From Bacillus sp. S3 (GTDB lineage: Bacteria; Bacillota; Bacilli; Bacillales; Cytobacillaceae), in the NCBI RefSeq assembly GCF_005154805.1, contig NZ_CP039727.1:2229501-2293500 (forward strand): 64,000 bases of DNA, given 5' to 3'. Position 1 is the first letter of the stretch, and each line of letters opens with the position of its first letter. This document shows, in pieces, positions 1 to 8,864 of the stretch. The notes beneath the pieces are model-generated. The model did not search any database, was not told where the DNA came from, and saw only the letters and a list, made by a program, of their open reading frames with translations. The position numbers were made by a program, and so were the translations under genes.

Positions 1-1
1 A

Positions 2-217
2 GGCATAAGAGTGAATGCCGTTGCCCCCGGATTCATTGTCACTGACATGACGGCAAAAGTACCGGAAAAGATACTAGATCTAATGGAAAGTAAAACACCT
101 TTACGCAGGTTGGGAAAACCTGAAGATATTGCCTCTGCCTATCTGTTTCTAGCTTCAGACGATGCGGGGTATATTAATGGAACTATCTTAAGTGTAGATG
201 GCGGCCTTGTCGTTTAG
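2..217 (+). CDS. SDR-family oxidoreductase, C-terminal part (gene starts before the window)
   Basis: This is the C-terminal end of a short-chain dehydrogenase/reductase. The reading frame is open to the window edge and begins with the post-catalytic signature RVNAVAPGFIVTDM, followed by PLRRLGKPEDIA and ending in the typical SVDGG tail. FabG-like 3-oxoacyl reductases carry exactly this order, but the cofactor-binding and YxxxK parts lie outside the window, so the substrate cannot be assigned. A cobalamin riboswitch follows about 80 bases downstream, so it is probably not part of the B12 operon. Confidence 0.9.
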   Translation, partial: GIRVNAVAPGFIVTDMTAKVPEKILDLMESKTPLRRLGKPEDIASAYLFLASDDAGYINGTILSVDGGLVV

Positions 218-297
218 AGAATCAACACTGTCAAACAAACTTATATACAAATAATATAATTTATATCATAATGAAGTTAACAAAAAATGAATAATGG

Positions 298-515
298 AAA
301 TAGGTGCTAGTGAGTCAGTAACGACTTTTAGCTTAAAAGGGAAGTTGGTGAAAAACCAACGCGGTCCCGCCACTGTAAATGGGAGCAGCCTATATTTTGT
401 CACTGTCTATTTGGATGGGAAGACATAGGATGCGATGATCATGAGCCAGGAAACCTGCCTAATTCTTGTGCGCCAATAAACCTACGAGGATAGGGAGGTG
501 TTGAGGCTAGTGCCC
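298..515 (+). promoter_or_regulatory. Cobalamin (B12) riboswitch
   Basis: The leader contains the B12 box AGCCAGGAAACCTGCCT at 444-460, the upstream conserved GCCACTGTAAATGGG segment near 368-382, and complementary ends (GGTGCTAGTG near 302 and GGCTAGTGCC near 504) that can close the aptamer. This is the known architecture of AdoCbl/MeCbl riboswitches. It precedes a Rho-independent terminator and a B12 uptake and salvage operon, so repression by termination when cobalamin is plentiful is inferred. Confidence 0.95.
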
Positions 516-553
516 TATTACTTTTTACGAGTAATGGAAATCTAATCGTACCC

Positions 554-584
554 AACATCTTCATTAATATGGAGATGTTTTTTT
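554..584 (+). terminator. Riboswitch-controlled intrinsic terminator
   Basis: The arms AACATCTTC (554-562) and GGAGATGTT (571-579) pair around an 8-nt loop and run into seven T residues. The position between the aptamer and the btuF ribosome site marks it as the expression platform. Confidence 0.85.
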
Positions 585-652
585 ATTGCCACAAGCAGAA
601 CTTCTTTTTTGTTGCTTACATAATAACTACACAGAAAGCAGGGAGAAGAAAC

Positions 653-1618
653 ATGAAGAAATGGTATTCACTATTGTTCGTCGTACTTTTAACATTAGGG
701 GTCTTAGCAGGATGCGGGGAAAAGCAAGAGCAAGTTAAAGAGGACAAAACCGCGGGTGTTGAGAATAAAACAGAAGCAGCATTCCCAGTAACGATAAAGG
801 ATGCTGTAGGCAATGAAGTTGTCTTAGAAAAGAAGCCTGAAAAAATTGTCTCTTTGATCCCAAGTAATACAGAAATCGCCTACGCGTTAGGTGCTGAGAA
901 AGAAATTGTCGGTGTTTCTGATTTTGATAATTATCCTGAAGAGGTAACGAAAAAAGAGAAAATTGGCGGTATGGAAGTGAATCTTGAAAAAATAATCTCT
1001 TTACAGCCTAATTTAGTATTAGCCCATGCCTCTACTGCACATAATTCGGAAGCTGGCCTACAGCAATTAAAAGATGCCGGAATAGCCGTTCTTGTTGTGA
1101 ATGATGCACAAAATTTTGACCAAGTGTTTGATTCAATCAGTATGATTGGTAAAGCGACTGGAGAAACGAAGAAGGCGGACGAGCTTATACAAGGGATGAA
1201 GGACAAAATAGCGGATATTAAGGAAAAAGCAAAGAACATAAAAGAAAAGAAAACTGTCTTTATTGAAGTATCACCCGCTCCAGATATTTTTACAACTGGG
1301 AAAAATACGTTTATGAATGAAATGTTAACCATGATTAATGCCGAGAACCTCGCAAACGATCAAGAGGGCTGGATCAAGCTTGATCAAGAAGAAATCATTA
1401 AACGAAATCCGGATGTAATCATCACTACATATGGCGGCTATGAAGAGACAAAACCAGCTGAGCAAGTGTTAAGCAGAAAAGGCTGGGAAAATGTCAACGC
1501 CGTAAAAAATAAGCAAGTAATCGACGTAGATTCTGATCGAGTGACACGCTCAGGCCCTAGAATCGTTGAAGGAGTAGAAGATCTTGCGAAGGCTATTTAT
1601 CCAGAAGTTTTTAAATAA
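653..1618 (+). CDS. btuF: Cobalamin/cobinamide ABC transporter substrate-binding lipoprotein
   Basis: This is the extracytoplasmic corrinoid-binding lipoprotein of a BtuFCD importer. The ATG at 653 follows GGGAGAAG at good spacing and gives a classic lipoprotein signal peptide, with lipobox LAGC and Cys21. The mature part carries the TroA/BtuF fold signature: SLIPSNTEIAYALG, then GVSDFDNYP, and later TTYGGYE. The frame is open further upstream, but that region overlaps the terminator. The product is 321 aa, normal for the family. It is the first gene after the B12 riboswitch and overlaps the permease gene. A ferric siderophore ligand is unlikely given the operon. Confidence 0.93.
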   Translation: MKKWYSLLFVVLLTLGVLAGCGEKQEQVKEDKTAGVENKTEAAFPVTIKDAVGNEVVLEKKPEKIVSLIPSNTEIAYALGAEKEIVGVSDFDNYPEEVTKKEKIGGMEVNLEKIISLQPNLVLAHASTAHNSEAGLQQLKDAGIAVLVVNDAQNFDQVFDSISMIGKATGETKKADELIQGMKDKIADIKEKAKNIKEKKTVFIEVSPAPDIFTTGKNTFMNEMLTMINAENLANDQEGWIKLDQEEIIKRNPDVIITTYGGYEETKPAEQVLSRKGWENVNAVKNKQVIDVDSDRVTRSGPRIVEGVEDLAKAIYPEVFK

Positions 1619-2642
1619 TAAATATGTAGCTTTTGCACTGGCAGGGATTTTCCTGTTAATTTCCGTACTGCTAGGAATCGCCATCGGAACTGTATCAGTT
1701 CCGATGGGGACGATTATTCACATTATTATAGCTAAGCTATTTGGATTACCATCACTTGACACAATCGACGCGATGCATACGAGTATTGTGTTGAATATTC
1801 GCCTGCCAAGGGTGATATTAGCGGGTCTTGTGGGGGCGTCCCTTGCCATTGCGGGGGCGGCATTTCAAGGGCTGTTAAGGAATCCGTTAGCAGATCCGTA
1901 TACATTAGGGGTCTCATCCGGCGCTTCCGTCGGTGCCGTTCTGACGCTGTTCTTTCATCTATCTATCCCATTTATCGGGATATTCACCTTGCCATTACTC
2001 AGTATCCTATTTTCTTTTTTGACCATTTTCCTCGTTCTTGCTTTTGCCAGGAAAATTGAACGGTCCATGAGAGTAGAAACGATAATTTTAACAGGAATTA
2101 TTTTTAGCTCCTTTTTAGGTGCATTTATTTCTCTTTTGATTGCACTAACCGGAGATGAGTTACGGCAAATTATTAGCTGGCTCTTAGGAAGTGTATCGAT
2201 GAGAGGCTGGGAATACATAAAAATTATTTTACCGTTTTTTGTTATTGGGTCGGCCATCCTGATGCTTAATGCAAAGGAATTAAATGCGATGTCGTTTGGG
2301 GAAGAACGGGCACACCACCTTGGGGTCAATGTTCAAAAAAGGAAGCTCATCATTTTATCAGCCGGTTCAATTTTAACAGGAGCTGCAGTTGCCGTTTCCG
2401 GAACGATTGGATTTGTTGGGCTGGTCATTCCCCATCTTTCAAGAATCTTGTGGGGGCCAGACCACCGTTACCTCCTTCCCTTATCGATTCTGACAGGAAG
2501 TGGGTTCTTAATTTTAGCCGACCTTCTGTCGCGGACCATTATTTCACCTACTGAATTACCAATTGGGGTGATAACGGCTTTAATTGGGGCACCGGTATTT
2601 GCGGTGATCCTGCTGCAGAGAAAAAGGATGGAAAGAAGTTGA
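1584..2642 (+). CDS. btuC: Cobalamin ABC transporter permease
   Basis: This is a FecCD/BtuC-family integral membrane permease of about 352 aa with some ten hydrophobic segments. Family motifs are visible: NIRLPRVILAGLVGA near the N-terminus, GAAFQGLLRNPLADPYTLG, and GFVGLVIPHLSR before the last helices. The TTG at 1584 is chosen because GGAG lies 9 nt upstream. It makes the gene overlap btuF by 35 nt, so translation is probably coupled. It would form the membrane channel with the BtuD part of the next gene. Confidence 0.92.
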   Translation: MRRLFIQKFLNNKYVAFALAGIFLLISVLLGIAIGTVSVPMGTIIHIIIAKLFGLPSLDTIDAMHTSIVLNIRLPRVILAGLVGASLAIAGAAFQGLLRNPLADPYTLGVSSGASVGAVLTLFFHLSIPFIGIFTLPLLSILFSFLTIFLVLAFARKIERSMRVETIILTGIIFSSFLGAFISLLIALTGDELRQIISWLLGSVSMRGWEYIKIILPFFVIGSAILMLNAKELNAMSFGEERAHHLGVNVQKRKLIILSAGSILTGAAVAVSGTIGFVGLVIPHLSRILWGPDHRYLLPLSILTGSGFLILADLLSRTIISPTELPIGVITALIGAPVFAVILLQRKRMERS

Positions 2643-2648
2643 TAGAAA

Positions 2649-4115
2649 ATGCTCAGTGTTCAGCACGTTTCAGGTGGATATGGAGATGAGTCTGTATTAA
2701 AAGACATTACGTTTGATGTAAATCAAGGGGAGTTGTTCGGGGTATTAGGGCCAAATGGCAGCGGAAAAACAACTCTGTTAAAAATGATTAGCGGGATCTT
2801 GCCGATTAAACAGGGTGAGATTTATATTAGTGGAAAAAAGCTGCAGGAATATGGCATTAAGCAGCTTGCGCAAATGGTGGCGGTTCTTTCCCAGCACTCT
2901 TCCCAAAGCTTCTCCTATACAGTTAAAGAAACCGTATCACTTGGGAGATATGCGCATCAAAAGGGCTGGTTTCAAACCTGGTCGGAGGAGGATGAAGCGG
3001 TAGTCCAAAGGGTTATGGACCAGACCGGCATTTCCTCCTTTCAACATAAAAATATACAGGCGTTATCAGGCGGTGAAAAGCAAAGGGTATTCCTTGCCCA
3101 GGCACTTGCCCAAGAACCGGAAATCCTGCTGTTGGATGAACCGACAAATCACTTAGACTTATCGTATCAAAAAGAATTGTTAGACCTTTTAAAGCGATGG
3201 ACGATGGACAAAGGGTTAACGGTAATCTCGATTTTCCACGATTTAAATCTTGCTGGATTATACTGCGACCGTTTGCTCCTGCTCGAAAAGGGGACCATCA
3301 ATATCAATCATATTCCTAACGAAGTTCTGAAAGAGGACCGAATCAGGGACGTGTATCATACAAAAATTCAAAAGCATCCCCATCCAAAGGTGGCTGCGCC
3401 GCAAATGGTGTTACTGCCCGATGTAAAACAGGAAATGGAGCATCTTGAAATCACAGAAGCAATGGTAAGCGTTTCAAATGAGTTTATCGAGCTTGAATCT
3501 CCCGTACCTTTAAGAACCATGTCTTCGGGCGTGGTTGGCTCAGGGACGGGCTGGCACCAAACATTTGTCAATCGGCATGTGAGTAAGGACTATAATTGTG
3601 ATGATCACCGGGCGGAGATGGCTGACTTTTTAACAGCAAACGGATTTGAACCGTCGGCAACGGTTGGCATGATGACAGCGGTGTTCCTTGAGGATGTGTG
3701 TTACCAGCGATTCGAACAGGAGGATTTCTCGATCTTTGTGGTCGTTACCGCCGGGGTGGGGAACGCAATTGATGCGTCGAAAAGTGAGCAGCATGACTAT
3801 CTAATGGCCCCGGGAACGATTAATACGTGGATTTTCGTTAACGGAGAATTAACAGAGGAAGCCTTTATTCAAAGCATTATGACCGCAACGGAAGCAAAAG
3901 TAAAGGTAATGCATGATCTGGAGGTACTTGATAAAGTTACTGGGACCATTGCTACCGGAACTTCAACTGATAGTATTTTAATTGCAGCCACACAAACAGG
4001 TAAGGTGTTGGAATATGCCGGGACGATTTCCTCATTAGGAAAGGTAATCAGTAAAGCTGTGTATCAGTGTACGGCTGAGGCCATTCACAAATCGAGAAAA
4101 AGGAAACGAACATGA
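2649..4115 (+). CDS. btuD-cbiZ: BtuD ATPase fused to CbiZ adenosylcobinamide amidohydrolase
   Basis: This is a two-domain protein of 488 aa. Residues 1 to about 250 form an ABC ATPase: Walker A GPNGSGKTT (34-42), signature LSGGEKQR near 140, Walker B LLLDEPTNH and the switch histidine in IFHDLN. Residues from about 275 to the end match CbiZ (conserved RTMSSGVVGSG, DDHRAEM, TAGVGNAID and TGTSTDS segments). CbiZ hydrolyses the aminopropanol amide of adenosylcobinamide or pseudocobalamin to give cobyric acid. The fusion joins ATP-driven import to the first remodelling step. ABC-CbiZ fusions are known in Bacillaceae. Confidence 0.92.
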   Translation: MLSVQHVSGGYGDESVLKDITFDVNQGELFGVLGPNGSGKTTLLKMISGILPIKQGEIYISGKKLQEYGIKQLAQMVAVLSQHSSQSFSYTVKETVSLGRYAHQKGWFQTWSEEDEAVVQRVMDQTGISSFQHKNIQALSGGEKQRVFLAQALAQEPEILLLDEPTNHLDLSYQKELLDLLKRWTMDKGLTVISIFHDLNLAGLYCDRLLLLEKGTININHIPNEVLKEDRIRDVYHTKIQKHPHPKVAAPQMVLLPDVKQEMEHLEITEAMVSVSNEFIELESPVPLRTMSSGVVGSGTGWHQTFVNRHVSKDYNCDDHRAEMADFLTANGFEPSATVGMMTAVFLEDVCYQRFEQEDFSIFVVVTAGVGNAIDASKSEQHDYLMAPGTINTWIFVNGELTEEAFIQSIMTATEAKVKVMHDLEVLDKVTGTIATGTSTDSILIAATQTGKVLEYAGTISSLGKVISKAVYQCTAEAIHKSRKRKRT

Positions 4116-5077
4116 TTGTCTATCACTTAGTAGCCATTACGATCGCTTATTTCATTGATTTGGTTGTTGGAGATCCTCCTGATTGGCCGCATCCGGTTAG
4201 ATGGATAGGAATGATGATCTCCTCTTTGGAAAAGCGTTGGAATCACGGAAAGTCTAAACGATGGAAGGGCGTTTTGATGCTCCTATTTGTCTTACTGTTC
4301 GTTTTTTCTATTGTGACGATTGTAGTTTTAATAGGATACAAGATTCACCCACTTGTAGGGGTTGGTGTGGAAAGTATAGTTATAGCGACAACCATCGCAC
4401 AAAAAAGTTTAAAGGAAGCAGCACTTGAAGTCTATCAACCGTTAAAATCTGGGGACATAGTGGAAGCCAGAACGAAACTATCCTATATCGTCGGCCGTGA
4501 TACGGATCAGCTGGATGAAAGTGAAATCGCAAGGGGAACGATTGAAACGGTAGCAGAAAATACGAGTGACGGCGTGACAGCCCCTTTGTTTTGGGCCCTT
4601 ATTGGCGGTGCACCGTTAGCGATTGTTTACCGTGCCACGAATACATGTGACTCGATGGTAGGGCATATGAATGAAAGATATCAAGCGTTTGGCTGGGCAT
4701 CCGCGAAATGGGATGATGTGATGAATTGGATTCCAAGCCGACTGACAGGTATCATCATGCTGCTTGGAAAACGTCCGGAAAGAACAGACCACAAACAAGC
4801 ATGGACGATTTTGTTCCGGGATGCGAAAAAGCACCCCAGTCCAAACAGCGGCTGGGGTGAAGCAGCGGTTGCCGCTCTACTAGGCATTCAACTCGGCGGC
4901 AGAAACTATTACAAAGGGATGGTCTCTAACCGGGGAAAAATGGGAGATCCGCTTGGTCCTATTCAGTCAGACCACATCTTAAAGACCAACGCTATTTTAG
5001 CGAGAACAGTTTTCTTATTTTTACTATTATTATGGCTTGGAGGGATGCTCGTTGAATGGGCCATATCACGATTCTAA
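4112..5077 (+). CDS. cbiB: Adenosylcobinamide-phosphate synthase
   Basis: This is a CbiB/CobD-family membrane enzyme that re-attaches aminopropanol (phosphate) to adenosylcobyric acid. The 321-aa product begins with a membrane segment followed by the family motif VVGDPPDWPHPVRWIG, and later has ETVAENTSDGVTAPLFWA and the C-terminal block with GDPLGPIQ. It overlaps the previous gene by 4 nt (ATGA). In this operon it reverses the CbiZ step with a controlled side chain. Confidence 0.95.
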   Translation: MIVYHLVAITIAYFIDLVVGDPPDWPHPVRWIGMMISSLEKRWNHGKSKRWKGVLMLLFVLLFVFSIVTIVVLIGYKIHPLVGVGVESIVIATTIAQKSLKEAALEVYQPLKSGDIVEARTKLSYIVGRDTDQLDESEIARGTIETVAENTSDGVTAPLFWALIGGAPLAIVYRATNTCDSMVGHMNERYQAFGWASAKWDDVMNWIPSRLTGIIMLLGKRPERTDHKQAWTILFRDAKKHPSPNSGWGEAAVAALLGIQLGGRNYYKGMVSNRGKMGDPLGPIQSDHILKTNAILARTVFLFLLLLWLGGMLVEWAISRF

Positions 5078-5102
5078 AACTGTAAATGGCGACGTGGGGA
5101 GA

Positions 5103-5678
5103 ATGGGAGCATCAACCTTCATTTTTATTACCGGGGGTGTACGAAGCGGAAAAAGCAGTCACGCTGAATGTCTGGCAATCGATATGGCTCGGAAAACAGG
5201 AGGGCAGCCCAACTATATAGCCACCGGTGTTCCGTCTGATCCGGAAATGCAGCACCGGGTTGCGATGCACCAGAGAAGCAGGGATTCCGGGGTATTTCGC
5301 TGGAAAACTATTGAAAAGCCTATTCAAATTGGAGCACTTGCCAATTCCATTTCTGACAAGGATATTGTTTTACTAGATTGTGTTACAACACTATTGAATA
5401 ATGAACTTTTTTCTTCTGAACAAACGTGGAACGAGTCCTATTTAAAAACGATTAAACAAGATATTTTGACAGGGATTATGTCGATAAAAAGTCGTGCCGG
5501 CGCAATGATTGTCGTCAGTAATGAGGTATTAAACGAGCTCCCGATTGCTTCAGAACTTGTCTTTTCATATAGCCGCTTGCTGGGAAAGATCCATCAGGAT
5601 TTAGTGAAGGAAGCAGACAAGGCAATTTTAGTGGAAGCCGGGATTCCACTCGTAATGAAGGAGGTTGTGGCACGATGA
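5103..5678 (+). CDS. cobU: Adenosylcobinamide kinase / adenosylcobinamide-phosphate guanylyltransferase
   Basis: This bifunctional enzyme makes adenosylcobinamide-GDP. The P-loop [11 protein letters not shown] lies close to the N-terminus, and the guanylyltransferase part follows ([19 protein letters not shown]). I place the start at ATG 5103 because CobU proteins begin roughly ten residues before the P-loop, giving 191 aa. The frame is open to a TTG at 5037 inside cbiB. The GGGGAG sequence sits only 1-2 nt before the ATG, so the start is not certain; GTG 5094 is an alternative. The stop overlaps cobQ. Confidence 0.9.
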   Translation: MGASTFIFITGGVRSGKSSHAECLAIDMARKTGGQPNYIATGVPSDPEMQHRVAMHQRSRDSGVFRWKTIEKPIQIGALANSISDKDIVLLDCVTTLLNNELFSSEQTWNESYLKTIKQDILTGIMSIKSRAGAMIVVSNEVLNELPIASELVFSYSRLLGKIHQDLVKEADKAILVEAGIPLVMKEVVAR

Positions 5679-6520
5679 AAGGAATCATGATACAAGGTAC
5701 GGCTTCGGATGTGGGCAAAAGTTTAGTCGTTACGGCATTGTGCCGGATTCTTGCAAATGAGGGAGTGAAGGTCGCCCCGTTCAAATCACAAAATATGTCG
5801 AATTATTCGCATATCATGATTGATGGAATGGAGATGAGCCGGGCTCAAAGAATTCAAGCAGAAGCTGCTCGAATATGCCCGACAGTTTGGATGAATCCGA
5901 TTTTATTAAAACCAAGGTCTGATCAAACTTCAGAGGTGGTTTTTCTAGGTAAAGTAATTGAAACCTTTTCCGGCAGGGAGTATCGCGAACAATTTTATGA
6001 AAAAGGGATCGAAATAATTAAGGAATCCCTCAATCAATTAGAAAGTGAATATGAAATGGTGGTAATTGAAGGGGCTGGCAGTCCAGTTGAACTTAATTTA
6101 AGCGATCGCGAAATAGTCAATATGAAGGTTGCTGAACTGGCGGATGTCCCGGTGGTACTTGTAGCAGATATCGACCGAGGTGGAGTGTTTGCCAGTATTA
6201 TTGGCACACTTGAACTGTTAAAACCTGACGAGAGGCAAAGAGTTCGAGGTATCATCATAAATAAATTTCGTGGAGATCTTACGTTATTTGCGGAAGGAAT
6301 TACACTGCTAGAAGAAAAAACAGGCATTCCTGTATTAGGTGTTTTGCCTTTTATCGAAAACCATATGATAGAAGTCGAGGATTCGCTATCGAGTGAAATA
6401 GAAATGACAGTTGAAGTAGGTGGCTCGGATGAAAAATATGAAAAACTTGCGGCTGAAATGAAACGCCACCTTAACTGGGATCAGATGAAAGAAATCATCC
6501 ATCAATGTGGGAATAGATAA
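5675..6520 (+). CDS. cobQ: Cobyric acid synthase CobQ lacking the glutaminase domain
   Basis: CobQ is the ATP- and glutamine-dependent amidase that turns cobyrinic a,c-diamide into cobyric acid. The N-terminal dethiobiotin-synthetase-like domain is intact ([10 protein letters not shown]-loop, [58 protein letters not shown]). It then passes directly at about residue 240 into the short extreme C-terminal helix ([21 protein letters not shown]). The class I glutamine amidotransferase domain between them, about 200 residues with the catalytic Cys and His, is missing. Length is 281 aa against about 500 normally. The frame is clean, so this is an in-frame deletion rather than a frameshift. It overlaps cobU by 4 nt. 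Confidence 0.88.
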   Translation: MKGIMIQGTASDVGKSLVVTALCRILANEGVKVAPFKSQNMSNYSHIMIDGMEMSRAQRIQAEAARICPTVWMNPILLKPRSDQTSEVVFLGKVIETFSGREYREQFYEKGIEIIKESLNQLESEYEMVVIEGAGSPVELNLSDREIVNMKVAELADVPVVLVADIDRGGVFASIIGTLELLKPDERQRVRGIIINKFRGDLTLFAEGITLLEEKTGIPVLGVLPFIENHMIEVEDSLSSEIEMTVEVGGSDEKYEKLAAEMKRHLNWDQMKEIIHQCGNR

Positions 6521-7311
6521 TGATTACATTCTTTAAAGGATTCTTGATCAACTGTCAATTTTTTACGGCAGTGCCCATTCCCATAGAACTCCCGATGGAC
6601 CGGGACCATCTAAGGAAGGCTGTGCAAACTTTTCCACTATTAGGTTTATTTCAGGGAATCATCTATGCATGTCTATTTTATGCTTTTCATGAATGGACTC
6701 CTTTTTCCCATTTAGCAGTTACGTTTATCCTTTGGCTGGCGATGATACTTCTGACGGGGGGCATTCATTTAGATGGCTGGATGGATGCGAGTGACGCTTA
6801 TTTTTCCTATCAGAATCCGGAAAAAAGATTAGAAATCATGAAGGATCCTAGAACGGGTGCATTTGGCGTCCTATCACTCGTCATTTTATTAAGCAGCCGG
6901 TTTTTATTTATTTATGAAAGTACTTTGAATGTTGAATATGTCACGTACATCTTAATCATGGGTATCCCCTTTTTAAGCAGGAGTGTCATGGGTGTCCTGC
7001 TTTTAACGGTAAGGTCAGCAAAAAATGAAGGATTGGGCTCATTATTTCAAAGTGCGGCAAAGCCAAAAAGTTTATCGATCTACCTGCTCTACATGTTTAT
7101 TTTTCTCCTGGTCATACTGTTAGTGGAAAAAAGCAGTTATCTTTTTGCAGTATTAATTGCAGTTGCGGTGGCTTGTGTGTTCATGTTCCGCTGGAAAGCT
7201 GTGAAATGGTTTGGCGGGATTACCGGGGATGTAGTCGGAGCTTCTATTGAAGGGACGGAGGTAATTCTATGGATGACCGTGTGGTTATTGCATTATTTCG
7301 TCATGGTGTAA
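6520..7311 (+). CDS. cobS: Adenosylcobinamide-GDP ribazoletransferase (cobalamin synthase)
   Basis: CobS is the membrane enzyme that joins adenosylcobinamide-GDP with alpha-ribazole (phosphate). The 263-aa product has the family's N-terminal FFTAVPIP motif, the metal-binding GGIHLDGWMDASDA segment, KDPRTGAFG, and the C-terminal GGITGDVVGASIE block among several hydrophobic helices. Its ATG overlaps the cobQ stop codon. It shares 43 nt with cobC downstream. Confidence 0.95.
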   Translation: MITFFKGFLINCQFFTAVPIPIELPMDRDHLRKAVQTFPLLGLFQGIIYACLFYAFHEWTPFSHLAVTFILWLAMILLTGGIHLDGWMDASDAYFSYQNPEKRLEIMKDPRTGAFGVLSLVILLSSRFLFIYESTLNVEYVTYILIMGIPFLSRSVMGVLLLTVRSAKNEGLGSLFQSAAKPKSLSIYLLYMFIFLLVILLVEKSSYLFAVLIAVAVACVFMFRWKAVKWFGGITGDVVGASIEGTEVILWMTVWLLHYFVMV

Positions 7312-7880
7312 CAGAAGAAAATAAGCGGAAAGCCTATTTAGGCTGGAATGATTCGCAACTATTGGCTGAAACTAGAAATCAGTCGCCGTTAAAAAGCTAT
7401 GAGTCCTATTTTAGCAGTGATTTGCAAAGATGCCTTTCTACATTAAACCTATTTTTTCCTAATCAAAAGCCGATCATATTGGAAAATTTTCGCGAAATGA
7501 ATTTCGGTGACTGGGAAGGGCTGACATATGAGGAATTGAAAGATAACGAGCATTATCGTCAATGGATTTCCGATCCGGTGAATGTCTTTCCGCCAAAGGG
7601 TGAAGCGTTTCACGAGTTTACTAACAGGGTTCAGAATGGCTGGAATACGATGATTCACACGGTTCTTACTCAGCAGCTAAAAAACTGTGCTGTCATTACT
7701 CACGGTGGTGTCATCAGATACCTTTTATCCAAATATGCACCGGAAGAGAAGGAATTTTGGAGCTTTCAGGTCCGGCATGACCAGGGGTTTGAGCTTATTT
7801 TTACAAAAGAGGCCTTAAAGGGGGGAAGACGATGCACTTCATTACTGGAGGTGCCTTTAATGGCAAACGATCATGGGTAA
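7269..7880 (+). CDS. cobC: Alpha-ribazole phosphatase-like histidine phosphatase
   Basis: This is a phosphoglycerate-mutase-type histidine phosphatase of 203 aa. The catalytic RHG motif is at the N-terminus (LFRHGVTEEN), FSSDLQRCLST follows, and the second histidine lies in VITHGGVIRYLL. In B12 operons this family removes the phosphate from alpha-ribazole-5'-phosphate or adenosylcobalamin-5'-phosphate. ATG 7269 follows GGAGG (7257-7261) at 7 nt, inside the end of cobS. Confidence 0.87.
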   Translation: MDDRVVIALFRHGVTEENKRKAYLGWNDSQLLAETRNQSPLKSYESYFSSDLQRCLSTLNLFFPNQKPIILENFREMNFGDWEGLTYEELKDNEHYRQWISDPVNVFPPKGEAFHEFTNRVQNGWNTMIHTVLTQQLKNCAVITHGGVIRYLLSKYAPEEKEFWSFQVRHDQGFELIFTKEALKGGRRCTSLLEVPLMANDHG

Positions 7881-8266
7881 GCAAGAATTATGGTGTGAAA
7901 ATAGAAGGACAATGGTTATCTGCGTATAATGGCATTCGGCTTCCAGTCAATTTATCGGATGTCAATCATGATGTGATTGTTTTAGAGGGAATCGAGTTAT
8001 GGGTGAAAGAGTTAACGAAGCAATATGATTCCGGCCGCTGCCGGGAAATTTGGAACAGATATCTAGCTGATTGGCTTTCTTGGGAACAGGAAAAGGCTGA
8101 ACGAAAAGTAATTGTGATTGGGACCGATATAACCAAAGGAATTGTTCCAATGGAAGAAGAAAATCGCGTATGGCGCGATGTAACGGGATGGGCCTATCAG
8201 GATCTTGCAGCGATATCAGCCAAAGTCGATGTAATCTGGTATAGATTAAACCAAACGATTAAATAA
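7832..8266 (+). CDS. CobU-like protein with degenerate P-loop
   Basis: This 144-aa protein resembles CobU: it opens with FITGGAFNGKRSW, where CobU has GGxRSGKS, and ends with a segment like the CobU C-terminus (DITKGIVPMEEENRVWRDVTGWAYQDLA). The P-loop Ser/Thr after GK is Arg, and the protein is about 50 residues shorter than the cobU product of the same operon. GGGGGAAG precedes the ATG and it overlaps cobC. It is likely a paralogue with altered or regulatory function. Catalytic activity is doubtful; the assignment rests on motif similarity only. Confidence 0.7.
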   Translation: MHFITGGAFNGKRSWVSKNYGVKIEGQWLSAYNGIRLPVNLSDVNHDVIVLEGIELWVKELTKQYDSGRCREIWNRYLADWLSWEQEKAERKVIVIGTDITKGIVPMEEENRVWRDVTGWAYQDLAAISAKVDVIWYRLNQTIK

Positions 8267-8279
8267 GGGGGAAATAATC

Positions 8280-8864
8280 ATGAGAATTTATACAAGAACA
8301 GGCGACAAAGGGAAAACAAGTATTATTGGCGGCAGGGTAGATAAAGATGATACAAGGGTGGAAGCATACGGAACGGTTGATGAAGTAAACTGCTTTGTCG
8401 GGCAGGCCATTCAGGAACTCGATCAAGAAATTTTCAAAGATGTATTGAATGATCTTGAAAAAATACAACACGAATTATTCGACTGTGGCGGTGATCTTGC
8501 AAATGTGACGGAAAAGCGCGAGACAAAGCTTCATCAAGAATCAATTGATTACTTAGAACAAAAAATTGATGAATATATTGCAGAGGCACCGGAACTGGAA
8601 CGATTTATTTTACCTGGCGGGACGAAGCCTTCAGCCTCCATTCATATTGCAAGGACGGTTACTCGGAGAGCGGAACGATTAGTGGTAAAACTGATGAAAG
8701 CAGATCCGAAAACACCTGAATTATCATTAATGTACTTAAACCGCCTTTCTGATTATTTCTTCGCTTTAGCCAGGGTCATAAATTGCCGGCTGCAAGTTCG
8801 AGATGTGGAATACGTACGTAGTGCAAAAGTATTCAGGGATGGGAAGCGCAAGGGGGACCGGTAG
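8280..8864 (+). CDS. pduO: PduO-type ATP:cob(I)alamin adenosyltransferase
   Basis: This cytoplasmic enzyme adds the 5'-deoxyadenosyl ligand to cob(I)alamin or cobinamide. The N-terminal motif IYTRTGDKGKTSIIGG binds ATP. Family hallmarks FILPGGTKPSASIHIARTV and RAERLVV, with the C-terminal YLNRLSDYFFALAR, are all present. At 194 aa it is full length. A strong AAGGGGGAAAT ribosome site lies 6 nt before the ATG. The gene is packed between the CobU-like gene and cblT. Confidence 0.95.
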   Translation: MRIYTRTGDKGKTSIIGGRVDKDDTRVEAYGTVDEVNCFVGQAIQELDQEIFKDVLNDLEKIQHELFDCGGDLANVTEKRETKLHQESIDYLEQKIDEYIAEAPELERFILPGGTKPSASIHIARTVTRRAERLVVKLMKADPKTPELSLMYLNRLSDYFFALARVINCRLQVRDVEYVRSAKVFRDGKRKGDR

